64,000 bases of DNA from Anoplolepis gracilipes (taxonomy: Eukaryota; Arthropoda; Insecta; Hymenoptera; Formicidae): NCBI RefSeq assembly GCF_047496725.1, contig NC_132979.1:1691501-1755500 (forward strand), in the 5' to 3' direction. Shown here piece by piece: positions 1 through 12,360 of this stretch. Every line of letters starts with the position of its first letter. Position 1 is the stretch's first letter. Both the position numbers and the translations under genes were made by a program. The notes below the pieces were generated by a model. It made no database searches, had not been told where the DNA came from, and saw only the letters and a program-made list of their open reading frames with translations.

Positions 1-975
1 GTTGGACCAGTTTATAACGTCAAGTATCAAACAGCTGCGCAAAACACATTACATTGTTGCTATAGGTAATTTCATATATTCGCAGCATTCATTTATATAC
101 ACGCATTGTCTTATTTTTATACTAATGTCATTAATATACAAGAAACAAATTCTGATAAGGAAACTGTTATATAACATTTTTTTTTTTTATAATTATCAAC
201 TCTTATAATCTTATAAATCTGTTTTTGTCTCTTATCATAGAAACGTCTTACAAAAGGCAAAAGAAATGGGTTTGCGTACCATTGCTCTGCCGGTAATAAA
301 TTCAGTGCGAAGAAATTATCCACCAGATGCAGGAGCACATATAGCTCTTAGTAAGTACAAACATACAAATAAGTATAATTTATATTGGCATAACTCACAA
401 TATGCCATCAATAAATGATTTCTTTCTGTAGGAACCGTACGCAGATTCATGGAGCAATATAGTGATTCGTTAACATGTATTATATTTGTACTGGAGTCTT
501 GCGACCTTGGAATTTACGAAATTCTTCTGCCACTTTATTTTCCCCGAAATCTGGCAGAGCAGGATAACGCTTGCTGGCAATTGCCAAATGATATTGGTGG
601 AACGGACGGGGAACCTTTACTCCCAGATAGACAAATCAGAATTATTGACAATCCTCAGCATGCTTTGCACGGTAATAAAAAGGATTTTATTATAAAATGT
701 CACAGCTACATGTAAGCTTGAAGCAATTCTTTTTTTGAAAAACGTGTTGCGTTTATAGGCGATGAAACTGTGGAACTTTCGGCGCAATTGGAGACTTCTG
801 TGAATATTGGTGAACATGCCTTTGCACAAATGCAAGGTGATTTGGATCGTCAGAGACTTTTGGGAGAGAGACCTCCTGCAGACCCACTAGCAGATATTAT
901 GCTTAAACAAATGCAACAAAAAGAAAGGTATGAATTTATGATATTAACCTAATAATCTATCTAAGATTATTCAAA

Positions 976-1049
<74 letters not shown>

Positions 1050-4000
1050 ATTACGCTTTTATACAGAAACAGAATTAATTTTGCAATCATAAGTCAATGT
1101 TAAAATATGAATGATCTAGTAATTTAAATGAAGAGATGACACGAGTCTGTTTTTATAATCAAAATAATTAAACAATAATTAAAACATGTAACAAACTAAT
1201 AACAAAATTATTAGTACTTTTACATCAGATAGTGTCTTTGACTTATTAAGTTACAAAAACAATTTACACTTTGTTCAGTATTAAACAAGTAAATGATTTG
1301 TATCTAGTGTAGCATTGTGTAAGGCTACATTATAACATTAATGTCTCATGTTGTACCATCAACAGTTCTTGCAGTAGATTATGTTGAACATCCTTTTTTC
1401 AAATTACATTCACTTGTGCTTCACAAATATAAACGTAGATCCTTAGTGATATTGCTTGTATATTCTGTCTTAAAAGTCTGAAAAAAGAAAAAACATTGAA
1501 TTATTTTCTATTTTTATCCTATACAATTTAGATGTACTATTTAATCTATTTTAAACTACTCTAATTTAGTATCGTATATATAATCTAATTTAATCTATTT
1601 TAAACTAACTATCGAATAACTATCTATTCTATTTTGTTAATGTATTTTAAAATGTTGCATTTATGCGTGTCAAATGTATTTTTTTAAAATGATTAATTGT
1701 ATAACTAGCATATATTAAATGATAGCAGATTGCTAGAAAGTGAAAAATGGAAACTTGCACAATTGCAAAATTATTTTCTTGTTACATGCAACAAATATTG
1801 ACGAGTTTTCATTCAATAATAATATGTTTCTTTATCCTCTCTTTATCTTATCGCAACACAGTGAACATTGATAATGTATTCGTGCAGAATAACTACCTTT
1901 TCTGCAGATACAACACAAACAATATTGCCATGTGTGATTAACAGATTTCTCCTATATCGACAAATATCAAAGTAAAAATTATATTTTATCTACGAGTATA
2001 TAAAATGAACGGAGATCTTCTTACCAGAAAACTATTTGTTTGAATTTAATTTAATTCTATAAATATTCATAAATATTCATAGATATGCAAATTATTTAAT
2101 ACATCAAAGTTATATGCAGATTCTCCAAATTGCACAGTATCTTTCATACAAGTAAAAAAATAAATCAATAAATGTATGCAATGATATTGATCAGCGTTCA
2201 TTTACATATTACTACTGTAATTAACGTTTACCATTATTTAACTAATAAGATTAAAAGTAAGACTAATTAGATTAATTATCTTTCAAATATGTAAAAAGTT
2301 TTCTTTCTTAGTTAATAGTCAGTATGCAATGACTTATAAATAATTATATTGATTATTTGATATTATATAAGTTTATTTGACAACGATGTATCATATCTAT
2401 GAGTCATTTATGATCATTTATGATGTAGGACTTTTGTATGACGTACATACGAAGTTAACTTCCTAATATCCGCTTCTGATTAATCAAAACCGAAATACCT
2501 TTTACGTCATAGAAATAAATCATTCGTGCAAGTGACATTTTCTGTCGCATTAAATGTTTATTTCCAGATCGAGATTGTCACCGTCTATCATTTTATATCG
2601 TGACAGTGTTTCGCTTTATCGCGTGGGACGAAAGTCCCACGTACTTTAGAGTCGTATACGAGCAATATTGCGAATTTTCTTTTCGACAGCAGAACTTGAA
2701 AAATCAATCATAGCTGCTTTAATAATAAAATAGCATTCGATATCATCATAAAATGTCACCAGTATGGTGTCGACACAAATAATCTTCTGAAATATGGTCG
2801 AAGTAAAAAGAAAAAATTTATCTCATGTTCACACACATTTTGCGTTTCAAAGCATATCTTTTGTCTTTATCCGCAATTTTGCAAATTTGTTTGAATGCAT
2901 CAGAGAATGTCATGATTTCGATGAAATACCTTGTGTCTGTTTAATCGAAGTCAGGGTCATACGAAACTGCAGTCTCGAGAACATGATGTTTCAGACATTA
3001 CTGTGCGATTGTAATCGCGTGTAACATTAGTGTTTTTGTAGTTTGTTATCTAATTCTTCCTCGGAAAGAATAATTTAGGAAACAACGTTACAATGTATTA
3101 CGTATATTACTTTATCTTTTTTGTTTCTTTAACGACTCGATTAGCATATCAGGATTATCAGAGCAATTTTATAACGACACTAAATTCTACGAATCCTAAT
3201 GACGCGTCATTTGCGTGTCGTTCTATTTAAATGCGTGGCTCTTTTAAAATTTCCCAAAATACGCCGATTGTTTCTATTAATCTGTAAGGCACGTATTTGC
3301 CTTTTGATCTAAAATAATCTCAAACAACACACCGGATGTTCCTACTACGCATGAATCTGAATGAAAGCAAAACATTCATCGATGTGTGAGATTTAGAATT
3401 ATTTTCGAAATCCCTAATTTACATTCGCAAGAGTTATGATATCCTTTTTTTATTTTGACTGAAATAAAATAATTTTTATATCAAGATAATTATAACAAGA
3501 AATTGCGTCTTTTGCTTGAAACGATCTATTACGTAAGAGTGTCTGAGAAAAAAAATGATTCTCTTGAAAACACGTATGCAAATAAGGATTTTTAATGATC
3601 GAGATACGATTATATACGCGGGCATTTAAGTTTAGTAGACCGTCTATAATCTTCACATTGTCAAGTATGATCCCGACAACGATTTCGAATGCCGTTGCGT
3701 ACCGATGTGGAAATGTTGTTCATTTTGATTGACCTTCTTAATTGTTTGGCTAAAAATGTATGCTCGATAATTAAATGAAAATTCTCCAAGAAAAGCCCAC
3801 TATTCGTCGAAACAGGTGTTTCGTATTCGAACAAGATATATTTACTTGAAATTATGTAGAATCGATTCAGTAGAAGTATGCTCGAAAAGCGCTATAAACA
3901 GTACTGTTATACAATAATAGAAATTGATTATCATATTCGCATTTATATCGTATTTATATGTAATGTAAATTATATCGCGCAAACATGATGTGAATGAAAG

Positions 4001-4266
4001 CAAAACATTCATTCATCGATGTGTGAGATTTAGAATTATTTTCGAAATCCCTAATTTACATTCGCAAGAGTTTTGTTATCCTTTTTTTATTTTGACTGAA
4101 ATAAAATAATTTTTATATCAAGATAATTATAACAAGAAGATATAAATACAATACCGAGTACGAAAACCGATTAATTTCCACTGTTGTCAAATACAATTTA
4201 AATAATAAATTAATCAAGCTTTCCAAGCGTACTTCTACTAGATATAACTGCGTAAATACATAACAC

Positions 4267-4308
<42 letters not shown>

Positions 4309-7300
4309 TTTTTAAATTTCAGTAGTTTCAAAATAATAATTTTTCTCTATGGAATGAATAAAAATGCAGGCGACGCATATCCTGCATTTTTTTCGTCGTA
4401 AAACACCTATGTTATGCAAATATTCGGTCGACGATGTAAAAAATCGAGATAACACGTGTTTCTTATCCTGTTTCTCGTCTAATCGACCTGATTACGGTCA
4501 CAAAAAGCGTGACGGAAAATGACACACGTTGACAGACTCAAGGCTATCGAGTAACATTAGCCGCAATTAAAGAATACACCGCGATTTGCCGAATTAATAA
4601 CGGGTTCTCGCGGGATCCCCTACTCCGACGTTTCGTACGCGCATCGAGCACGCAGTTTGGCGAGTCGGGCAGGCGCCGTACGAGCCTCGGATCTCGGGTC
4701 TCGGGTCTCGGGTCTCGGGTCTCGGGCAGGACGCGGGTGCGGGAGATCCGGCCGTCGTAGCCGTAGCCGTCGTCGTAGTCGTGGCCGTCGTGGACGACGC
4801 AGGAGAGGTTGCCTCTCGTCGAACGCTCCGTTTCGGTCAGTTGCTCGTGAATCGTCGTACCGTCGTGAATTCTCGTCCCTCGACGTGTATTGTCGACACG
4901 ATACTCTTCCTTCGCGGGTTTTCGGTTTCCCTGATCGAACGACTGTACATCTGTATATTGCGTGCATCCCGAGGTGCTTTTTTTTTTTTAAACGGATGTC
5001 GCGATTAAGGACGCTCGTGTCGAGTTATTAGTGCATCCGATCGCGCATTCTTTTATCCTTTTTTATCGAGGCAAGTCTGGAGGAGCGCACGTCGATCCAA
5101 GGAGACGTCACATCAGAATGGTCATGATTGATATGGTGGATGTCATCGAGGATGAGGACCGGTGTGTAATTTAAAGTACCTCGAATGCCGATTTTCCGCA
5201 ATCACGCGCGTGTCTCGTTATCTGTTCGCTATTGATCTCTGCGTTTTATTGACGTTTGCATTCAGAGAGTCTATTCCATATAGATCGATTGTCGTCAGAG
5301 AATATATTAAAGTCGGTGATGTGATCGATCTAGCATCAGAAAATTCGTACGCGATAGAGTATCGTCGATTTACTTTACATTCGACGATCTCTCATTGTCA
5401 GAGAAAGAAGCTCGAGAAAAGTAACCGATGATTATTATTTACCAGTGACATTTTATTAACATAATATAGAAAACGTAGGGTGTAGTGGATTGGTTGTCAA
5501 AGAGAGAATAAAAGCATAGTTTTACGTACAATCAACGTACACTTTAGAGAATTTATACTAGGTATTTATAGATATGTTAACGTTAAATTCGTGACGAGAC
5601 ACAATACATGTACTTGTTTGCGATAAACCATATCCGTAAAATTTACGTGAAATACACATTACAGAACTATATTTTTATCGCCATTTATACGTTTTATCTT
5701 ATGCAAAACAGCACGTTCTTTCCTTGTGCAATTAAAGCTACGTTACAATCAGTCGTGAAATTCGAGCAACATTTCAACGCACGTCACATTTTTATAAACT
5801 ATAAGTTATAACTTCTAACGTGAATTTTGGACATTTTCTTTAATAATTTAATACCATGTTATATAAAAACAAATCTAAATTGTACCGAATAATTTGATAA
5901 ATTGCTGTGCTACCTATCATAAAGACTAGAACTTTGGGAATATAAATAGTCGGAAATTTCGAAAAATAGATCGATAAAATAAAACCAAACGTTATAGGTA
6001 TTAATATGTGATGATTCATATACCGAACGCTTGGCATTACAAGGTGGGCGAAATTTACCTTGATTCTAGGTACGAAAGGCTCCTCAGGAGGGCGAAGACG
6101 GAGGACTTGACCGAGGTCTCGGGGATTGGTTGCCTCTACCAGAGCGGCGTGGACCGACAAGGTCGACCGGTGGTGGTTTTCGTCGGCAAATGGTTCCCCG
6201 CCACGAAAATCAATCTAGATAAGGTAAAGACTTTTATTTTAAAAAATCAATGTTGTCGATTATAACGAAAAAGAGCGTTCAAAAAATGTTGTTTGTTCGC
6301 ACAACATTACGATAAAAGCATCGTCAAATATTGTTCGATCATAAATTCAGGTGAATCGAATTAATTAAAACTGTTGACTGTTTTAAGAATATAATCATTT
6401 GAATTGACATTTTTAAAACAATCACAATTATGCGTATGGCCTCGTAAATCTTACTATGATGTACATAGTTCTCAAGCAATTACAGGTTGTTGAGTTACAT
6501 TGTACATCATTTTTCTATAGCCATTCCGCATCTGTTCTCTACAATTTAATCGATTCGTTTGAAATATTTTGTACACGATGGTGAAATGTTTTACAAGTTT
6601 TATTCTTCCGGTGAAATTATCTTTGATTCAAATACTCTTTGCATATTTAATCTGTGTAACATTGTAACTGCGAGATATTTTTGGATTTTAATTAAATTTA
6701 ATATAACTCGCTTCATGCCTTCAATGCAAAAAAAAAAAAAAAATATATTTAAATAAATTATATCAATTCAATCCAATAGTTGTATAATGAATCTCAAAAG
6801 ATTAAAATTTTATTTTTCACGAGAATAAAACTATATTATGGGAGAATAAAAATTCTCTTGTGTTAATCGGACACAATTTTGAAAGTCACCGGAAAGTCAA
6901 AAAGAGGGTCTCAACCCTTCGTGTACTGACCAATATCTGCATTGAAATTGTATATCACTTTGCTCTATACTTTTTCTTCCGAATATTCTGAACATATAAC
7001 ATTGTTCATAGAAGCACCGACTCGCGCGCATGTCGCTCGTGCTCGATATCTCCCATTGTCTCGAACGCAAAAGAATAGCCCTCCAGATCCGGCCCTCGAT
7101 CATTCGGCGCCTATCTTCGTCCCGGTTTTGTGCATTTCCTTTCTCCCCGTCAACTCATTCTTACCGCTCCTCCGCTCGTAACCGGCATACACAGTCGGGG
7201 AGAGTTATATAGTGACGGGTGGCGAATCGATATTTATACGTCCAGAAATAGATCGACCGCGGAACGAGTTTCCCCCCATGGGGAGGGCGTGCGGATTTGC

Positions 7301-10300
7301 AGCGTCGTCGCGACGCGCACCCCCATCCTCAATGAGACTTCATCATCCGTTGTTGCCTTTTAACCCATTTGCATCAGCGAGAGCACGCGAGGGTGTTGCG
7401 TGCGATAATCACATTATCCGCGCATATGATAATCAGTGTAATTAGCTGAGAAAAACATATTGCCAAGATCTTTTTTTCTTTTTTTTTTCTCGAAGAGTTT
7501 TTTTACAGAGAAGAAAAATTATTGTTTTTTTTATATTAATATTGTGGGTTTTTTTTTTTATTAAAAAATAAATTAATTTAGTTATTTTCCTTCTTCTTCT
7601 TCACACGTATAATAACCTTGATTTTACACTAATTTCTTTCTTACTGACATTTTTAAATATCACTCTCTCCTTCATCAATAATAATATTTGAAGCATTCGA
7701 AATAAATTAAATATTTTATAATTAGTTAATTTTATATATACATATATCTTGATGTATTATATAAAGTATATATACTTAAAAAAAAATCTTTTTCGAGATT
7801 TATAAAGAAAAATTTATACAACATCGTATCTCGACAAATATAATTCTAGTATAACTGGTAACTTGTAAACAGTTTTTGATCGAGCGAGAAAACTATTTAC
7901 ATTTCTGATGCAAAAGTCTATGTAACTTCGTAAATCATTTTTATGTACATTAAGATATCATAAATGCCTTGACAAGCGCTTCTTCAATCAACATATTCGC
8001 TTTTTCATCATATCTTACGTATATCTCTAATATCTTTTCCGTAAGAAAAAAGTTTTTATTAATTTTTTTCTTTTACTTCAATTTTACCTATCACGACGCG
8101 ATTACTAATAATCTTGGAATGTCTTGTTACTTCGAATTTCAAAATAGGAATGTCAACAAGACGTAGCGTGGAGATTCGTGTTTGGCTAAAAATATACACC
8201 GTCATGCATAACAGCTGTTGACAACGTCATATATATAATACGTAGCGTTTAAGGTTTTAAGACTGGGTTCCAAGACCGAAAAATTTGCAAAGTATCATTC
8301 GCTATCGATTCACTGAATATCTTGAATCTGTTAATTTAGAATATCGAGAGAATATTTCACTCTTTCTCTTCTCTCGCATTTTTTCCACATCCGTTGACCC
8401 GCTTTCGAGATGAACCATTTACGCCCAGTCGGGAAGCTAATTACACAGCGACCTGAGATAACGTGTCTCGGGGGTCGTGATACAGATAGTGACATGCTTT
8501 GCAATTTACATGGGAGCCCGATGTAATTTTCACTTGGAGTTGTCAGCGATCGTTCGTCTTCCATCAACTAATACTGGATAATCCAAGTTTCCACAATTCG
8601 AGAAATCTTCGCCTCTCTTTTGCGGAATAATAATATCACGCACATCATAATAACATCAATCATAATCAGACACGCGTAGTTGAATCGCTTGAGAATATGT
8701 TCGCAAAATGATTCCGACCTAACTCACTGTAGCAAATATATGTATTTTTAACTATATATTTTTATCAAAGAATTTGATTCATGTTGTGATAAAAATGAAG
8801 GAGAATTGGTGAGAGAGAAATAATATTTTAGAGATACTATATGCATTTAATTTTGAAAATCCTTGTTATGAAGTAGAGAATATTTCAAAGCATCATCGCA
8901 CTTTTCTTATGTCAACTTAATAAAGATAATTATCTCTAAATTAACGTGTTTGTAACTAATAAGACATATTTGTACACAATTGAACCAACACGAAAACTGC
9001 CTTATCTTGTAGCCTAAATTTTTTACTTTGCGTGCTGTCAAGTTTCGCGACTCGATTCGAGTTCATCGATCGCTCGAAATATCGTATTCGTCCTCGAATC
9101 TTCAACATCTCTCGTAAAGGTGGCCGAATGAAATTGCGACATAAGTTCTTTCGATAGAAATGGTAGGAGGATTTATTTATACCTTCACACACAACGACGG
9201 AGAAAAGCCTCGCGAAACACATTTCGTACCTCGTTCGCATTTTCATCGATCTCGAAAATATTTATGTAGCGTTTATTTTAGGACGTGTATTTACCCCTTG
9301 GTTACTTTAATATCGAATTTGTTACGCAATATGGATCTTGCCATATTTTTCCCCTAACAGGGTTTGAAGGAATATTATAATTAACGTCTCGCTTTCTATT
9401 TTACGAGATAAAAAAGTACGAATAAAACAATTAACGAAATATTGTTTCATTTGCATTTCTCACACAATTTCAGGCCTTGCTGTACCTGATACAATTGTTG
9501 GATCCCATCGTGAAGGGTGACTACGTTATCGCGTATTTCCACACCCTTACATCCAGCGGCAATTACCCCAGTTTACACTGGCTGCGCGAAGTCTACAATG
9601 TGCTTCCCTACAAGTAAGTTATACACCTGATATCGAACGCATTGAATTTATTGATCGCATTTTAATGTTGTTGAATCACCTGCCGCGCCTTCATGTGATA
9701 TGTATAATGAGTTAAACGAGATATCCGTGGTATAGGCAATTTGATAATAATTTTTTTAACCAACCTTTTTTTTAGCTGAATTTTCTGCATCGATAAATTT
9801 TCACAAAATAATTACAAGATAGCTGTAACATTTACTGTTATCTGCTATACGATTAGTTTGATGCGATAACATTTTTTATTCCAAAAAATTAATGCAGTAA
9901 TATATTGTACGTTTTGTTGGGATATCTTTAAAGAAAAGAGATTTCTCTTTATTCTCTTTATATCTTTTAATATTATGTGTAAAGTAATTTGATTTTATTA
10001 CGAGTATTTTTGTTGTTTCTCTTTTTGTGATAGAAAATATTTTTATTTAACATCTACATTAAATTACTTTTTCTTTTAATATAAAATTTAATTTTTTACA
10101 CTAATTAATTAAAAACTGAAATATAAAATTATACACACCTAGCGCATCAGTAAAATTGCATGTTGTTATCTCTCATAACTTGATATTCACTTTGTTTGCA
10201 GAAACTTGATAGCGATCTTGAAATAAGGTTTCTTTTACAGATATAAGAAGAATCTAAAACATTTCTACATTATCCATCCTACCTTCTGGACCAAGGTTAA

Positions 10301-11330
10301 TAACAACAACTATCGCTTTATAATTACATGCTGAAACTAACGATTTAAAAGAGATTATTACGCTCAACAACCGTTGTTAAGACGCAAAAGCACGCTGAAT
10401 ATTGTTAATGCACTTCCCACGTTTATATTTCATGATCAATTATCTTTGTAACGATCGTATTGAATCTCTTATTCGTAATTCGTTAGCAAATATGTTTGCT
10501 AACGAATTACGAATAGTAATTTTGCAATCTAATCAAAATATATTGCAAAATAATTAAAAAAAATAAAAAAAAAAAAAACAGTTTAACGTGATAATTATTT
10601 AAGATTTATTAAAAATTTTTGATAATGCATTTTTTTACTTGACATTCCTTGGCTCTATTATTTTTTTCTGCGATTTTATATAAACTTTCCAATTTTCTCT
10701 TCAACCACTGTAATCGATCATTACAGATGATGACGTGGTGGTTCACGACCTTTATGGCCCCAGCCATTAAACAGAAGGTTCACAATCTGCCCGGAGTGGA
10801 ATATCTTTACGAAGTTATGCCACCTGACCAACTTGAGATCCCAGCGTACATCACGGAATACGATATGACGGTACACAGCAAAAAGCATATTCTCAGCAAA
10901 GTATATTCACGACAAAAATTGTGTAAAGAAGGAAATTTCTTACTCGAACACATTTATCTTTTCAGATAAATGGCTTGAGGTATTATCAGCCGCAACAGGT
11001 CTTGCCGTCGTCATCAAAATCCACGTAACTCGCAGAAAACGGAGATGAAAGCAGCGAAGCATCAAGCTCGAGGCCAGATCGAATGTTCCGCGCGTTCTTA
11101 TGGTTGACTGTTCGTATTATTATTACAGTGACACCGGTACGACACTTGAGCGTGAGAGTCATACGCATGAGATTCGTAATCGCTGGTATATCTCGCCGAT
11201 TTTCGGCAATGATAAGACGAAGAGCACGACGTTGTCTGGATACGATAACCCGCGTCTTCGAAAAGGTAATCCGTCTCCGCAATATCCCGAAGTCGATTTG
11301 TCCAAGTGCCTCGTGATGGATCGCTTATAG
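1..11330 (+). CDS. GDAP2: GDAP2 homologue (macro domain + CRAL-TRIO), 5' end outside window
   Basis: Seen exons: 1-65, 241-350, 432-671, 759-927, 6070-6223, 9474-9613, 10241-10295, 10727-10870, 10966-11024 and 11129-11330, 1338 nt in one frame (445 residues plus stop). The first exons give the end of an Appr-1-p-processing (macro) domain (LPVINSVRRNYPPDAGAHIA). A linker with the family's GEPLLPDRQIRI segment follows. The CRAL-TRIO/Sec14-like domain starts at YERLLRRAKTEDL and runs through ALLYLIQLLDP, YFHTLTSSGNYPSLHWL, FYIIHPTFWTK and TWWFTTFMAPAIKQKVHN. Order and motifs match ganglioside-induced differentiation-associated protein 2, which has no settled catalytic role. The CRAL-TRIO fold usually binds a lipid or small hydrophobic ligand. 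The last exon is reached through a 104-bp intron (donor gtaact, acceptor ttattattacag). If that intron is retained, the protein stops at TAA 11026-11028 instead. Identity is secure; the C-terminal 67 residues are inferred from phase and codon quality. Confidence 0.92.
979..1037. repeat. (TA)n microsatellite
   Basis: About 59 bp of uninterrupted TA near the start of the 5.1 kb GDAP2 intron. Confidence 0.95.
3358..3501 (+). repeat. Direct repeat, copy 1
   Basis: This 144-bp segment recurs almost unchanged at 3991-4138, 490 bp downstream. Differences are a 4-bp insertion (attcattc versus attc) and a few substitutions near ttatgatatcc/ttttgttatcc. It is probably a recent tandem segmental duplication inside the GDAP2 intron. 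I see no terminal inverted repeats, so there is no sign of a transposon. Confidence 0.85.
3991..4138 (+). repeat. Direct repeat, copy 2
   Basis: Second copy of the 3358-3501 segment in the same orientation. It begins tgaatgaaagcaaaacattc and ends at aacaagaa. Confidence 0.85.
4610..5117 (+). promoter_or_regulatory. CpG-rich block, candidate internal promoter of GDAP2
   Basis: This stretch is sharply richer in G+C and CpG than the flanking AT-rich intron. It holds five tandem copies of TCTCGGG (4692-4726) and a CRE-like TGACGTCA-type core (gacgtca, 5104-5110) just before the ATG at 5118. Long open frames on both strands here are by-products of low stop-codon density. I infer a promoter and 5' UTR for the CRAL-TRIO-only isoform. 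No TATA box is evident. Confidence 0.4.
5118..5161 (+). CDS. Alternative first coding exon giving a CRAL-TRIO-only GDAP2 isoform
   Basis: ATG at 5118 opens 14 codons (MVMIDMVDVIEDED) plus two bases, and a GT donor (gtgtgt) begins at 5162. The exon ends in phase 2, exactly as the upstream exon ending at 927 does. It can therefore join the exon at 6070 to read ...EDEDRYERLLRRAKTED without a frameshift. The product would lack the macro domain and consist of the CRAL-TRIO domain. The exon sits at the 3' edge of a CpG-rich block inside a 5.1 kb AT-rich intron, as expected for an internal promoter. Transcript use is inferred; the phase match and open frame are seen. Confidence 0.5.
5162..6069. other. 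GDAP2 intron between the alternative first exon and the CRAL-TRIO exon
   Basis: Non-coding; this is the intron of the CRAL-TRIO-only isoform and part of the main intron. It ends with acceptor gattctag at 6062-6069. No other features seen. Confidence 0.6.
6224..9473. other. GDAP2 intron with a GC-rich patch
   Basis: 3.25 kb intron between CRAL-TRIO exons. Positions about 7015-7400 are clearly richer in C+G, with short open frames, but I find no splice signals or recognisable protein there. A minus-strand 78-codon frame at 8331-8567 is open but has no family features or splice context. The rest is AT-rich. Confidence 0.55.
9614..10726. other. Two GDAP2 introns flanking a 55-nt exon
   Basis: 9614-10240 and 10296-10726 are short AT-rich introns around the small exon at 10241-10295. 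The second contains a perfect inverted repeat (10471-10514), listed separately. Confidence 0.6.
10471..10514. repeat. Perfect 20-bp inverted repeat (hairpin) in a GDAP2 intron
   Basis: Left arm attcgtaattcgttagcaaa (10471-10490), a 4-nt loop tatg, and the exact reverse complement at 10495-10514. A fully paired 20-bp stem with a tetraloop is unlikely by chance. It lies about 210 bp upstream of the exon at 10727. Confidence 0.85.
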
Positions 11331-12012
11331 CAGGAGGAAGGACAAAAAAGGACGATCGGCCCCACGCGCGAATATTAATACGATATTAATATTAAAAATC
11401 AAGAAACCACTGCCCGCCTGCTTTTGACGTTTGATCGGTTCTTTTTACTCGTATACGCATGCGGGTTTTACGTCCCCCCAAGAAAGTACAGAGATATAAA
11501 ACTTGGTACCGGACAATCCGCGTTAAGATAGGTAATCTCGAGAAAACTGGACCGACCATGCTGCTGGAGGTATACTGCTAAACAGCGTATTCACCTCATC
11601 CAGTAATAGAGCTAATAAAATACTATTCGCTTAGAGCGAACATCGGCTGCCAAAACATCAATAATCAGTATTTTCATCATCCTCATTCATCATCTATTCG
11701 TCGTCGTCGCTCGCAAAACGAAATCCAAAAGCTGAATTATTAATCTTGCCCTTGTACATATTACGTAATTCGTGGCAGATTCTTAGCTTAGTACTGCCTA
11801 CGAAAGCAGTAGAATGGATAAAGGGTGGTATTTGACGACACATTAGAATTTAAACGTTGGCTTAACTAACAGATCGTCGATCGCTTTCCGTTATTTTCTT
11901 ATATCAATCGTTAAAGAGCAATTTGATTATTGTATATTGTCAATATTTTATTAAGTCATCGTTGATAAAGAAATCGTGCTGCGCTGCCGCCGTCGCCGTC
12001 GCCGCCGCCGCA

Positions 12013-12104
<92 letters not shown>

Positions 12105-12360
12105 ATATAGCCGCGGTATTTTCGATATATACTAATAATAAATCATCTCTTTCCGCTACGAACAAAGAACGGCTGGATGTTTTACTGTGATGTCATGTCT
12201 TCGGCGCTCAGCAGATTTGATTTATTTTCAAACTCTCTCCTCTTATGTGGAGAAGACAACGCGAAATACGGACTAACGCTCGCGGAATGTTAGTGTTGAG
12301 TGCCGAAGTCGTACGTACGGGACAGTCCTAGATTAGAAAAAGCAATAAATTTAAGAGCTT
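11331..12360 (+). other. GDAP2 3' UTR with candidate poly(A) signals
   Basis: After the stop at 11328-11330 the sequence is non-coding. AATAAA hexamers occur at 11614-11619 and 12344-12349. A long CGT triplet run (12015-12104) lies between them, so it is transcribed only if the distal signal is used. The extent of the UTR is inferred. Confidence 0.45.
12015..12104. repeat. (CGT)n trinucleotide repeat
   Basis: About 30 uninterrupted CGT/GTC units preceded by imperfect GCC/GTC units. Read in frame this gives poly-Val on plus or poly-Asp on minus. I see no gene context for translation, so these frames are treated as artefacts. Confidence 0.9.

Larger units (their letters stand above)
928..4609. 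other. GDAP2 intron, left part: no gene seen
   Basis: AT-rich intronic sequence starting with a TA microsatellite (979-1037). It contains a 145-bp direct duplication, annotated separately, and a second TA run followed by a T run (4271-4313). No open frame of coding quality was found on either strand. Confidence 0.6.

Noticed and set aside
4620..5031. Long open frames on both strands in the CpG block (Arg-rich 115-124 codons)
   Set aside because: Arg/Arg-Ser-rich low-complexity translation from CpG triplets on both strands at once; no splice or family support.
8331..8567. Minus-strand 78-codon open frame in a GDAP2 intron
   Set aside because: No recognisable domain, no signal peptide and no clear splice partners.
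11923..12165. Poly-Val (plus) and poly-Asp (minus) open frames
   Set aside because: Produced by the CGT microsatellite in the presumed GDAP2 3' UTR; no splice context, unlike the Asp tract at 47343.
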